A DNA stretch of 64,000 bases from Morinoia aosen. Its lineage: Eukaryota; Arthropoda; Malacostraca; Amphipoda; Talitridae. The stretch spans positions 91,764,253-91,828,252 of the forward strand of contig CM059579.1 of the NCBI GenBank assembly GCA_030386875.1. Reading direction: 5' to 3'. The position numbers were made by a program, and so were the translations under genes. Below the pieces are notes generated by a model. That model searched no databases. It worked only from the letters and a program-made list of their open reading frames with translations, and was not told the origin of the DNA. How positions within the stretch are numbered: position 1 is the first letter of the stretch; each line of letters begins with the position of its first letter. Shown here piece by piece: positions 32,508 through 43,480 of this stretch.

Positions 32508-33847
32508 GGAGATCATCCCACTTTTTCAACTTTTATAGTCCGATTCGTTTGAAAGTTGGCCAGTATATGTATTTTGTAAAAGTAAACCTTTTTTACCATT
32601 GTCATTTTTTCGATTTAGGCCTTACTTTTTTTTTTGACGAAAAACGTGTTTTTGGTATATTTTTATTGAAATTTCAGATTGGAACTCCTTCAGTTTTGAT
32701 GCTAGAACAAAAACAAAGACAGTTTTAGAACCCTTGGAACATTTCTAACAAACGTGCGTTCAGTTTTTTTCAAATTCAAATTTTTTCTATTTTTTCAAAA
32801 AATTTTAAAATTTCAAAAATCAGCAACAATTTTTTGGGTTTAGAGCTATATATTTTTTCAAAGAATTTGAATTTGAAAAAAGCCGAACAAGCGTTTGTTA
32901 GAAATGTTTCAAGGATTCTAAAACTGTCTTTGGATTTGTTCTAGCATCAAAACTCAAGAACTAGTCCCAGGATGAATGTTGAAAATTCAAAGTGTTGGGT
33001 ATAAGCAAAAAATAAAATTTTGTGTTGAAGTGTAATATAATGAACAATTGATGTAATTGAATGCAGTTTTAATTTTTATTTCGATACTTTCCATACATAA
33101 CTTCATATTCAAACTGTGAATAGTGATTTCATAAAAAAAAATTATAAAAATTTTTACTCATCAAAAAAATAATTTTTTTCTTTTTTCAGTCTGATTCTTA
33201 TAAAATTTGACTATGATATGTAACCTTTGAAAAGAAACACAATTGATTCTATTCATTTTTTTTATTCAGGCCTTAGATTTTGCAAAAATTTGACATATTG
33301 GTTTTTAGGTATTGATATTTCACTAATATTGATATTTCAAAATGGGACTCCTCCTTCAGTTTTGATGCTAGAACAAAAAAAAATGCAGTTTTAGAATCCC
33401 TGGAACATTTCTAACACACTCACGTTCGGCTTTTTTTCCATTTCCTAATTGTTCTCTTTATATTTGGGGTCAAAATCAGGAAAAAGTTAAAAAAATTTGG
33501 GTGCTTTTCATTGATATCGATATTTCAAAATGGGACTTCTCCTTCAGTTTTGATGCTAGAACAAAAACAAATGCAGTTTTAGAATCCTTGGTACATTTCT
33601 AACAAACGCTCGTTTGGCTTTTTTCCATTTCCCATTTGTTCTCTTTTTATATGGGTCAAAATCGGAAAAATTGAAATATTTTGGTCCCTTCACCCCCCAC
33701 CCCCCCCCGGGAGGGGGGGGAATTATTGTCGTAGCGCCATAAAATTTTAGGAACGAATAGTCTACCACCTAAGGGTCCTTCTACAACAAAAACATGCAAA
33801 ATGACCATGACATCGACAGGATCTGGCAAGGGCCTGGGATGGTCTCC
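32508..33847 (+). mobile_element. TTAA-flanked hairpin element #6
   Basis: TTAA at 32504-32507 and 33848-33851 flank 1,340 bp with ends GGAGATCATCCCAC and, inverted, GGAGACCATCCCAG. It aligns to element #2 in the opposite orientation over most of its length. Hairpin arms lie at about 32688-32765 and 32885-32960. Downstream, a roughly 190-bp block beginning CTTCAGTTTTGATGCTAGAA is tandemly doubled (33355 and 33542). A C/G-run hairpin is at 33686-33720. Confidence 0.87.
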
Positions 33848-33851
33848 TTAA

Positions 33852-36150
33852 CCCATTACCTCCCAGTGATCTCACATGAGATCACTTATAAATTAACAGA
33901 TTTTGTAATTATTTGTCTGTATATATGCATATCTAACCTTCATGCTATCCATTAGGTAATTTCTCTGATATTTGCATGAGAATTCAAAAATTCATGCTTT
34001 AAATTGATGTTAGGAAATATTTTGATTTTGTGAATTCCTTGTTTTTGATTTTTGTGAATTCCTGGGAATTTATGGATTTTGTGAATTTTTTGGAATTGAT
34101 GGAATATTTCAGAGATTATGTTTTTTGTTACGACAAAATTGAATTGAGCTGTAATTCGTGTTTTTGTGTTTGGCGTTCTGTAGAGCATTTCCAGCAGTAC
34201 AGATGGGTCGCTTCAGCATGTATGTGCATGGGATTCATATTTTACATGTGATTGTATGTATTGGTGTAGCAAAGAGTGTGTTTGAATCTGGGCTTATGTT
34301 TGCTTGGCTAGGATTTTTGTGAGCAATTTTCTCAAGAGGTCTTGGTCAGACCACATTGGGTGGAAGTTAATTACCTACCCTCAAAACAAAAAGCGTTAGT
34401 CCCAACTGTAGAGGACTCCAGCCACAGAGTTTGACAGATATATAGGGCTCGACACTTGAACTTGGGGAGTCGTGGGAAACATGCTTGGACAAGATTTTTG
34501 TCGAAGGCTTGGGTAATAGGGAAAAACCGCGAGGGTTGACAGCAACAGATAGGCAAAATTTGAGCTCGGAGGAGCAGCGGGGAACCATAGTAACGGTGAC
34601 ACTCGAAAGGCAGAGAATAACAGCGCGCTTGTCACAGCAATTTTAACAGCAAATAGGGAAAAGGCCAGCTTCAGGAAGAATAATTGGAAGGGATGTAGGG
34701 GTGCACTCATGAATGGGTATGCTTGATTAGAAGGCTGTTCTTAATCTTAAGACGAGGCCAGGCCTCACAAGGAACAAAAGGCTTAGTAAGTTTTAACGAG
34801 CCGTCCATTAAGGTGTGTCGGAAATAAAGTTATACTGAAAAATATCACACTCTGAAAATATATGAAGCATGGTGACTACTGATATTTCATTTCCAAATTT
34901 TACTACTTTTTACTACCTTAAACGGCAAAAATTTACTACCTTTTTTTACACAATGATTGTTGTCCAAATGTCTAGAGTTAAGTAATTGGCCTATAATGAG
35001 TAATTTGAGCCAATAATATACGCAATACCAAAAATTCAAAAAAAGCTCCAAGTTTCTTAATACTTGAAATGCTTAATACTAAATGGAGCAACCGAAGCTT
35101 TACGGCAAAAAAGTTACCTAAATTTTTAAGGTACCCCATCCTAAATGGACTCCAACAAAAGTTTGGCGAAGACCTTGTCTTAACATCTTTCAACTATGAT
35201 GAAAACAGTTCATATGGAAAAAATAAACTGACTAGAAACTAGTAGACACCAGGGGATTGTCAGATCCCTTTACAGCAGGGTAGAATATCAGGGAATTTCA
35301 TTATGACCAATCACTATGGCACTTCGGAAATATGAGTTTGTAAACTATTTCTATCGTACCTCAAAATCTAAATCGGCATCCTAATTGCAATCAATAATAA
35401 CAAATAGGTTATGAACATGTTATACTACGGAACCGAAACGAAAATGCAAATTTCATGTAGCTCTCCTATATACATTTAGTAGAAGAATGAACTTTAATTA
35501 CATGGAGCATCTCCATACTATGATGACATCCTGGAGGTAACTGAATCGCCATGACTGCGAAAAGGAACTTCAAAGGAACTAAAATCTCGTTCAAAAGATG
35601 ACACATTGTATTAAAAGTTAATTTTACAGCATAATTCTTTCTGTATTTGGACATAAATTAACGTCACTGGAAAAAAAAAACTTTCAGCTTAACAAAGAGG
35701 TAATTTTTTTCCAAAAAAAAATAATAGTTTCAGTAAATCGTTGTTTCCCTAAATCAAAGTGGACAGAATAAACTCGTCTTTTCACAGGAAGATAATACTG
35801 CTCACAATCAAGCTCAGGTCCAATAAAACACTTTCTGGATTTAAATGAACTGCGGAGAAGTTCCTTTGACGTCTTTCTTTTTCTTTCTATCCTGCCGCAA
35901 CAACTTGGAGTGTGAGTATATTTTTCTTGGAATAAGAATTGGAAGGCTACATCAAGTTTATGATAATCAAGACCTTACCAGTCAAATATATGACTTTGAA
36001 TTAAACATTGTTCATTAGGAGGAATTGAAATGTAATAAGTTTGATTCACGACTTGCTCATCTGAAATTGCAGCGGGACTCTAAAAGCTAATTGAGAATAA
36101 TTTTATTTCTGTGCTTACGTTTGTGAATAAAATATTTTATTTTTGAGCAT
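33852..36150. other. No gene recognised; one hAT-like end
   Basis: Mixed AT-rich DNA. 33960-34130 is rich in GTGAATTCC/TTTTGTGAATT direct repeats. 34360-34800 is GC-richer with open minus-strand frames I do not recognise. At 34895-34950 TTTTACTACTTTTTACTACC repeats, and at 35245-35258 CTAGTAGACACC; the same pairing ends a hAT-like sequence at 53215. Confidence 0.35.
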
Positions 36151-36281
36151 CAAGTGCACAAAGATTAGATTAGTCATTAGTTTTAGCCTCCCTACCCAGC
36201 AACAAATGCGATCCAAAGAGAGGAAGGAATCGTTTAGTTTGGAGTTAAGGAAACGCGGAATCTACGCAGAAAGGGCATAGA

Positions 36282-36575
36282 AATAATAATAATAATAATG
36301 AAGGCATCTACGGATGCTTTATTTCCAATCAAGCCTGATACATATCACCTTGTACATTGGATTTTCAAATGCCTTAGAACTAACACCAGGACGCCATGAC
36401 GCTTTCCCCCGGTCAAGACCGGTACCCATTTCAGACACCTGGGTAGAGTGGGGTATTCTGCTTGGAATTTTTCTCCTATACCCAACAGAGAAAATCGCCA
36501 CTGCCAGCGCCGAGTTTCAAACCCGGGTCCCGGCCGCACGGCGGCGGAACCTATAGCACACGGCTATCGCGAGCA
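36282..36575 (-). mobile_element. tRNA-derived SINE with (ATT)n tail
   Basis: On the minus strand it begins GTGCTCGCGATAGCCGTGTG, giving an A-box-like TAGCCGTGTGC. About 45 bp later comes the B-box-like GGGTTTGAAACTC, then a conserved body and a (ATT)6 tail at 36283-36299. This is the classic tRNA-SINE layout, transcribed by RNA polymerase III and moved by a partner LINE. Base composition is much more GC-rich than the host element. I could not define a clean TSD. Confidence 0.82.
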
Positions 36576-36630
36576 CAGTAAGTTATGAAAGAAGATTATG
36601 AAACAAGAGCAAAGTTTAAGAAGAAAGTAG

Positions 36631-37298
36631 GGTCAATGTGAAGTTTCATGCAATCACGGAAATTTATAATGATATTGCAAACAATCACTAAAGGAACCCA
36701 TTTAAGAACGTTTTTCATGAACGACATTCTGCTCTCTGATGCGTTATTTTCGAGTTATTGAACTTTGAAGTGGGCCGTCGCGCGCCCAAGGAAGCGAGCG
36801 TAATTTAATTGAAAACGGAAGCTAACCCCCTATTACAAACGTAAAGAGGTTGGGTCGTGAGGGGTAGCCACAGTTCTTTTAGTGAAAAGTATAAATAAAG
36901 CTTCTAAACCACCCATTAGGGTGACGACCGCACGACGGCCAACTAACATGGCGACCACCATGGGCGCCGCCATTTTGGACCCGATGTCAACAAGGTTGCG
37001 GTCGTCACCCTAATGGGTGGGTTAGAAGCTTTATTTATCATTTTCACTAGAAGAACTGTGCCTCCCCCTCACGACCCAACCTCTTTACGTTCGTAATAGG
37101 GGGTTAGCTTCCGTTTTTAATTAAATTACGCTCGCTTCCTTGGGCGCGCGACGGCCAACTTCAAAGTTCAATATTTCGAAAATAACGCATCAGAGAGCAG
37201 AATGTCATTCTTGTAAAACGTTCTGAAATGTGTTCCTTTAGTGATTCCTGGGGTCGGCATTATTATTTTCCGTGATTGCATGAAACTTCACATCGACC
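36631..37298. mobile_element. Palindromic 8-bp-TSD element, copy B
   Basis: 668 bp flanked by a perfect GAAAGTAG duplication (36623-36630, 37299-37306) inside the SINE-like copy, whose sequence AAGAAAGTAGTAGG is restored on removal. Ends GGTCAATGTGAAGTTTCATG and, inverted, GGTCGATGTGAAGTTTCATG. The halves mirror each other over about 300 bp, with TAGGGTGACGACCGCA and its inverse near the centre and a short unique loop with ATGGCG and CGCCAT motifs. Confidence 0.92.
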
Positions 37299-37492
37299 GA
37301 AAGTAGTAGGAGCTGAAGAACAGGACAGCAGTGAACCAAAAAATGATGGTCCTTGACATAACAAAAGCATTTTGTTTCAACAAAAAGAAGGCCTACCTAA
37401 CTCTCAGCTCGGGCCCTCACATTTTCCCCCTGGGAGCGATAATTCCCATAGAAACAATAGTTGTATCCCCCTGAGGGGAACAAGTGCACAAA

Positions 37493-38370
37493 AAGAACAA
37501 TTATGCCAACTATGCTATATGTATATCTTACGGGCAACTGCATCCACTAGAGATGAAATCCAATAAAATGTTATTGTTATTTAGTGATAAGTACAACTAC
37601 CTATTTAAAAATTTTGGCTAGTTGTTAATGTTTATTCATAAAATTTAAAAGAAAAAGTTCGCAAGATGTTTTACATTTAAAAGAATCGTCATTTGCAATA
37701 AAATATAAATTATTTTACTTGGGAAACATATTTCAATCAAAGCCACTTGATATACTTCCACAAGAAAATATGTAGCTATGCTATTTCGTTTTTCCTTGAG
37801 ATCGTATAATGCATATTTGATCCGTAAGAATAAAAGATGTTAAATGTCGACCTCATAATCATAAATGTATAATTTTTAAGAAAGAAAGAAAGAAAAAGAA
37901 AAACATTTTACTTCCAATAAAGTACATACATGAAATGTTGATCCATTGGTTTTTAAAACACCTTAACATTAACATCCTTAAATGATTATAACACATTGGT
38001 ATCGTAATACCCGTGTAAAATGTTGAAACGAAATGATTGATAGAAAAGTACCACAAAATTGAGTTCCTTTCCTTGCCTAATCTGATTTTGAAACTAGGAG
38101 AGCACAATCCTCGCGACGTTCATTTGAAAAAAACTCTCATTAGTACGCATAAGTCTTGAAAAATGAAAGCGAAAAATGCATTCAAATACCTTAGCATTGA
38201 AACCCTTAATTGCTATTTATACATGGTTATCGTAATATCCATGTTAAGTGTTGGAACATATGATTAAGATCCTTAATTGCTATTCATACATGGTTATCGT
38301 AATACACATGATGGTTGTCGACACAGGATTTAGGGAGAAGCACAAGTTAATAAAAAATAAACAATAATAT
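37493..38370 (+). other. No gene; short tandem duplication
   Basis: AT-rich sequence with AGAAAGAAAG-type runs at 37880-37905. A 66-bp unit, CCTTAATTGCTATTTATACA followed by TGGTTATCGTAATAYCCATG, is doubled at 38206-38316. A more diverged relative lies at 37976-38060. A similar TCGTAATATT repeat flanks the other side of the next hAT (42780-42960), suggesting an old minisatellite region of the host. Confidence 0.5.
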
Positions 38371-39471
38371 GTAGAAGACAGTGCTGCCAGCGACTACTTT
38401 TTGAAAAACCTAGATCATACTTCAGGAAAAACTTGGATTTGAACACAAAAACCTAGCCTGCTAAAATGTACCTATAGACAATAAATTTTCACAGTTAACA
38501 TAAACATAAAGCCAAATCATTGAAAAAAATTCGGTGAACTTATCACAATATGAATTATTCCTCCTCATCTCCCTCATAAATGACAACTTTTTCAGCATTT
38601 TTTGCATCTTGCAACGTGTCTCTTATCCTCTGAACACCCCTCCATCGGCTAGGTCTCGTAGCATTTCTCTGTCTGGCTCCCATGCGAGGCCTGATTGACT
38701 ATGCTTCATAGTATGATGCTTAGTCAGAATTCGGTCCTATGTTATAATGGACATCGGAGCATCATTGGTCAATATTGAATTTAATGTTGTCAACGAATTT
38801 CATAAATTCTTAGGTATAGATAGGTAATATAGTCGATTTTAAGACGTTTTACATGAATGACATTCCGCCCGGTGATGCGTTATTTTTGAATTATTCAACT
38901 TTGAAGCTGGCTTGTGCGTGCCATGGAAGCGCGCGCGGCTAGCGTATTTTAATTAATAACGGAAGCTAATCCCCTATTACAAACGAAAAGAGGTTTGTTC
39001 GTGAGGGGTAGCCACAGTTCTTTTAGTGAAAATTATAAACAAACGTCACTTATACGACTCATACAAACAAACGTCACTTGAGTCGTTGTAAACAAACGTC
39101 ACTTATAATTACAAATAAAGGTTTCTCGTTAGTGACGTTTGTTTACAACGAGAAACCTTTATTTATAATTTTCACTAAAAGAACTGTGGCTACCTCCTCA
39201 CGAAACAACCTCTTAACGTTTGTAATAGGGGGTTAGCTTCCGTTTCTATTGCAAAAACAATGACTGCTTCTCCGCAAAAAAGGCCATTCAGGAGCGCCGT
39301 TTGTAGAACTTCAAACTTAAATAACTCGAAAACTAAGCATTTCCAGGAATATTGTCCTTCATGTAAAACGTCTTAAAATCCACTATATTACCTATCTATA
39401 CGAGGCCTGTCGAAAAAGTATCCGACCTTTGGCCAGAAAAAATACTTCAACAACCTGACGGGGTTGGGACC

Positions 39472-39951
39472 CTAATCCCCTTCAAAGTAGGCTCCTTGTG
39501 CTTCCACACACTTAGCCCACCGATCCTTCCACTGCCGGAAACACCTCTGGAAGTCTTCTTTTGGAATGGTGTTCAGCTCTGTCGTCGCGTTCCGCATTAT
39601 CTCTTCTCTACTCTCAAAACGGGATCCTTTCAGTGGTGTCTTCAATTTTGGAAACAACCAGAAGTCGCAAGGAGCCAGGTCTGGAGAGTAGGGAGGTTGG
39701 CGAACGGTCGTAATTCCATGTTTGGCCAAGAAATTGCGGATCAAATGGGATGAATGTGCGGGCGCGTTGTCGTGATGCAAGTGCCAGTTGTTCGCAGTCC
39801 ACATGTCTGGTCTTTTGCGCCGAACTGCATCACGAAGTCGCCGGAGAACATCCTGATAGTACTCCTTTGTCACTGTTTGTCCTTCCGGTGCGTATTCGTG
39901 ATGCACAATTCCACGGACATCAAAGAAAACAGTCAGCATCGAAGGAGTCAA
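39472..39951 (-). pseudogene. Mariner (DD34D) transposase, C-terminal two-fifths
   Basis: A 159-codon open frame starting within the catalytic domain: LTVFFDVRGIVHHEYAPEGQ carries the first Asp, LHHDNAPAH the second and YSPDLAPCDFWLFPKLKTPL the third, 34 residues after the second. It ends KCVEAQGAYFEGD. All three catalytic Asp are present, but the N-terminal DNA-binding domain and nuclear import region are missing, so it cannot act alone. The frame is free of stops, which indicates a recent arrival. Confidence 0.9.
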
Positions 39952-39959
39952 ACAGGCAA

Positions 39960-40077
39960 TGCGACGATGGAGCTGAACACCATTCTAAAAAAAAACTACC
40001 AGAGGTGTTTCCAGCAGTGGAAGGATCGGTGGGCTAAGTGTGTGCAAGCACAAGGGGCATACTTTGAAGGGGATTAG
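39960..40077 (+). pseudogene. Mariner transposase, second C-terminal end in opposite orientation
   Basis: The plus-strand frame reads TMELNTILKKNYQRCFQQWK followed by DRWAKCVQAQGAYFEGD and a stop at 40075-40077. This is the same C-terminal end as the minus-strand copy at 39472, with a few substitutions. The junction between the two inverted pieces is near 39955. Confidence 0.88.
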
Positions 40078-41678
40078 GGTCCCAACTCCGACAGGTATTC
40101 GAAATATTTTTTCTGGCCAAAGGTCGGATACTTTTTAGACAGGCCTCGTACCTACGAAATTATGAAATTCGTTGACAACATTCAACTCAATATTGACCGC
40201 ATTAGCTGATGAAGCTTCGTACAAGATTTTAAGTTGTGAAATAATGCTTCTTTCATCAAATGAAAATCTTTCTTTAATTTGAACACATAATGGCATTGAA
40301 AAATGCAAACAGTCTCTTCTAAATTTGGTGATGATTACATTATTGGGAAGGGGTTCTTGCTCCAACAATGACATTGTTCGCTTACCTAGAATTATATTTT
40401 CTAAGGCCTTGAAATATTTTGTGTCACCTGGATATCACATAGTTTTGTGTTATGTACTCCTCCTTATTAAAAAAGGTTAAAATATTCATGAACTGAATAG
40501 ATGCCATTGAGTGGAGAAAATGCAATCGAAAATGTTCTGTTCGAAATTCCAAGTCGAGGGCATTAACTTTCTTCAGAACATATTGAAGCAAACTAAGCAA
40601 ATATTAAACAAAGCGTCTATTTCCTGCTACGATTGGTGAGTATCCCATAAATTTGACAAGCGCCATCAAATTGATCAGTCTTTGCCTGTGACTCGAAGAA
40701 AAGAATAACAGCATCCCACTGTTCCAAGATGACTGAAATTACATGTTATCTTGAAAGCCATCTTGTTTGAGCAAGTTTTGGAATGCGATGATGAGCAACG
40801 TTGACAACATCTTGTATCATGGAGGCATCATTTTGACGTCTGCTACTCCGAGAGAAATATGAAGTAGAATTTTTAAGTAAGGTTTCCAAAAAGTGAGGCA
40901 AAACGGATACAGCATTGCTTGCGCATAATGCAAATGAGTGACAGATGCAACCAATCACAAAATCACTTGGAATTGCATCCCTCCGTAGCTTTAAAAATAT
41001 TGTCAATACGTTCATTAGACTTGCCACTTTCAAAGCATTTTTTGTGTTTTTCGGTATTTTCATGAGTTAGTAGCAAATTCTTGGTTGCATTTTCAGCTTA
41101 ACTGTACAACATTTACAATAGCTGAATTCTTTATTATCATTGTCTTTTTGCAATCACTCCTTAAATTCCACGCCACTGAACCAATCTTCTCTGAAAGACT
41201 GTGCGTACCATGTTTTCCTCTTCTTCGTAGGAGATTCTTTGCTCATGATTCAACTCTGCACTGTTTTTACTGACTAATTTTAAAGAATACGCTAAAACAA
41301 ACTAACAAAACACAACGACAAAATTAACCTTGCAAAAGTTGCGAACACGCCGTCCACTAGCTACCAACGCTGTCCCCGGAAGGCCAGGACTCCGAACGCC
41401 GCGCATCAGTGGCGTTCGTTTGAAATATTACTCGTTTGAAACGAGTTATATTCCCTTTTTCTCGACATGTGCATCTGTTACTTAGGGATACTTAATTGTA
41501 TAAGCAAAATTGTGTGGTACACTTCATTTATTGTTTGGATTTTAACGTTTTGTGAATTCTTCTCATAAAAAACCTAGATTTAACCAACTTTTTGAAGCAA
41601 AAACCTAGAAACCTAGCCCGAAGCGAAAAAACCTAGATCTAGGTTTAAAAACCTAGCGCTGGCAGCACTGGTAGAAGA

Positions 41679-43480
41679 GGATCGTTTGCATTTGGAGGGC
41701 GGCACTAAGTTTCAGTTTCTGTGTTTCAATTTTTAAGTTTCAATTTCTGAAATTTTTGCTAAGGGTTGAAAATTTATCTTATTTTACGTTCGTTAAGTCA
41801 TTTTAATATTGATCTTGCTTACTCCGGTCGAACAAAAAGAGCACCACAACTGTTGGTTCCACGCAGCGGAATGGGGTTGCTTTCCACAATTACTAGTACT
41901 TCATCTGTGGTGCCTGGAAATGGACATGGAGCGTATTATTTTTCTAATAAATTATCAACTCCAAAATCCGGGAATTCCTTTTACCCGTCCGACAACACTT
42001 CACTTCCTCTTCCGGTGATGCCCCGCATCCGGTCATGCCTCTACATATGGTTACGCTTATTTGTTTATATCTTATATCCGGTGAAAGCCCACATCCGATC
42101 TTTCATCCCTATGCAAGGTGTCCCAACGATTATATTTGCTATAACAGAACACAAAATGGTTATGATATTTCTTACTTGCGCAAATAGTACTTTCGCAAAG
42201 AGTACATCGGGGTTAAAAATATGAAAAGTATTGTTTTACATCGCTAGATGTAATATTTTCAACATAGGTGGAACCGTGCATAAGTTAACTATTTAAAATT
42301 AGTGTTGTCGTAGTGTATTCACGAGAATAAAAAGGTAGGAAGAGTTTACCACACAAAGCTTACGACAGCAATTCGAGACCAGAATAAGAAGGTTAAAATG
42401 ATGATTTTCAAAGTTATGACATTCGTCAGATCCGAGGCCTTTTTAAATATTTCAACGAGATCGAAGTAGAGAAAGTATTTACTAAAATACCCTCACATTT
42501 GACATCCGCTCTCTCTCTTTGCGGTAATTAATTTGGGTTTGGAAATGCAAGATGAAAGTGAGTCACTAAGAACACAAAATCCCTGTGACACATAGCTGAA
42601 AATACTCTTGTTAGGGTGCGTGTTATTGGATCATGAGCCCGTAATATATGCTACACAGCTGGAACACCAATATACACAAAAAAATTGCTAATGAATTCCG
42701 TCGCATGTTCCAAAAGCTTCAATATGAGCGAAAAGTACTTACGAGTATCTTAAAGTTAAGACCATGACTTGAGATCGAATACATGAGGATCGTAATATTT
42801 ATATTGATTGATTTTGAAACAAATGGTTGGGAGAAAAGTACAAAGAAAATGCATTCCTTCCATTGTGTTGATATCACATACATGAGGATCGTAATATTTC
42901 TATCGGTTAAGTTTTGGAACAAATAATTAGGAGAAAAGTACGTAGATAAATGCATTCCCTCTGTTGTGTTGGTCTTATTTCAACACTGGATTTTATTTCA
43001 AGGGGTCAGGAAAACATTGCACATGTGATGCGTTGTTAAGAACACTCCAGTTGGTGCATTTCCATATTGAAATTTGAGCTTGCGAACGTTGGAACTAGTG
43101 AAATGAGGGATTAAAGGTTGAAGATACAACGGGTAGATCCAGAATTAATTTGCATCTTTGACTGCTAGGTTGATGTTATAGGCAGTTTTACATTGTTTTG
43201 TTTCAACTGGTAAGCTAAAATACCTGGTATGGATGAAATGAACGATTTTACAATAACGGAAAAATTTAAATTTCGTATACTACAAGCTTTGGCACAGAAA
43301 AATTTACCGGATTCAAAATAGATGAGAGGGACCGATGTACAATGCCAACCGTAACATTATCAAGATTGCTGGGGCAAAACGAGAAAGTCAAAACAACCTC
43401 AAATGGTGTGGCCGAAAGCACACTGGAAGAGTGTAAAGGACGACACTGCGTCACAACAGGATCAACATGAGCATTTTAAA
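41679..43480. other. No gene; ~110-bp tandem duplication
   Basis: AT-rich DNA. Two adjacent units with ATACATGAGGATCGTAATAT and GGAGAAAAGTAC occur at 42750-42860 and 42865-42970. The frame at 41766-42224 is unrecognised and lacks coding signs. The right limit is the presumed 3' end of the next LINE. Confidence 0.45.

Larger units (their letters stand above)
36163..37478 (-). mobile_element. SINE-like element, copy 8 (split twice)
   Basis: Flanked by CAAGTGCACAAA at 36151-36162 and 37481-37492. Family sequence is broken by a tRNA-derived SINE (36282-36575) and by palindromic element copy B (36631-37298). The 3' tail CTAATGACTAATCTAATC is intact. Confidence 0.87.
39401..40148. mobile_element. 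Mariner with two 3' ends (head-to-head)
   Basis: 748 bp flanked by TA (39399-39400, 40149-40150). Both ends carry the same long terminal region: CGAGGCCTGTCGAAAAAGTA on the left, and inverted on the right CGAGGCCTGTCTAAAAAGTA, followed on both sides by CCGACCTTTGGCCAGAAAAA. Each end then enters the C-terminal end of a transposase gene, minus strand from the left and plus strand from the right. No 5' end is present. Confidence 0.9.
38767..40198. mobile_element. Palindromic 8-bp-TSD element, copy C (contains a mariner)
   Basis: Ends GGTCAATATTGAATTTAATG and, inverted, GGTCAATATTGAGTTGAATG. Excluding the mariner at 39401-40148 it is about 682 bp, with mirrored halves around 39110 (CCCCTATTACAAACGAAAAG and its inverse). 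The flanks GCATCATT and GCATTAGC are only partly alike, so the 8-bp duplication has decayed. It interrupts the hAT transposase gene. Confidence 0.82.
38560..41246 (-). pseudogene. hAT transposase, decayed (family 4)
   Basis: From the minus-strand ATG at 41244-41246 the frame reads KKRKTWYAQSFREDWFSGVE and EFSYCKCC, the start of a BED-like zinc finger with its CxxC pair. A stop follows the EFKE segment. Next, 41063-40746 gives VIGCICHSFALCASNAVSVL (Cys/His-containing core motif) and IPKLAQTRWLSR, a signature of this hAT group. 40374-40200 reads CVQIKERFSFDE. After palindromic copy C the frame resumes at 38766 with a C-terminal acidic tail ending near 38560. Several stops and a one-base shift make it a pseudogene. 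The protein would have cut and pasted the element and made 8-bp duplications. Confidence 0.8.
38379..41670 (-). mobile_element. hAT element, family 4
   Basis: 3,292 bp with TIRs CAGTGCTGCCAGCG and, inverted, CAGTGCTGCCAGCG, and a perfect 8-bp duplication GTAGAAGA (38371-38378, 41671-41678). Subterminal AAAACCTAGA/CTAGG repeats occur at both ends. It carries a decayed transposase on the minus strand and is interrupted by palindromic copy C. Confidence 0.93.

Noticed and set aside
32504..33851. LINE reading continuing directly across TTAA element #6
   Set aside because: The minus-strand sequence upstream of 33851 does not encode the expected preceding RT residues, so the LINE cannot be shown to continue on that side.
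34367..34710. Three overlapping minus-strand frames in a GC-richer patch
   Set aside because: No recognisable domain, and the frames compete for the same DNA; a remnant of an unknown element or a CpG patch is as likely.
39496..40037. Plus-strand open frames across the mariner
   Set aside because: Up to about 39955 they are antisense shadows of the minus-strand transposase; only the last part (39960-40077) is real transposase sequence.
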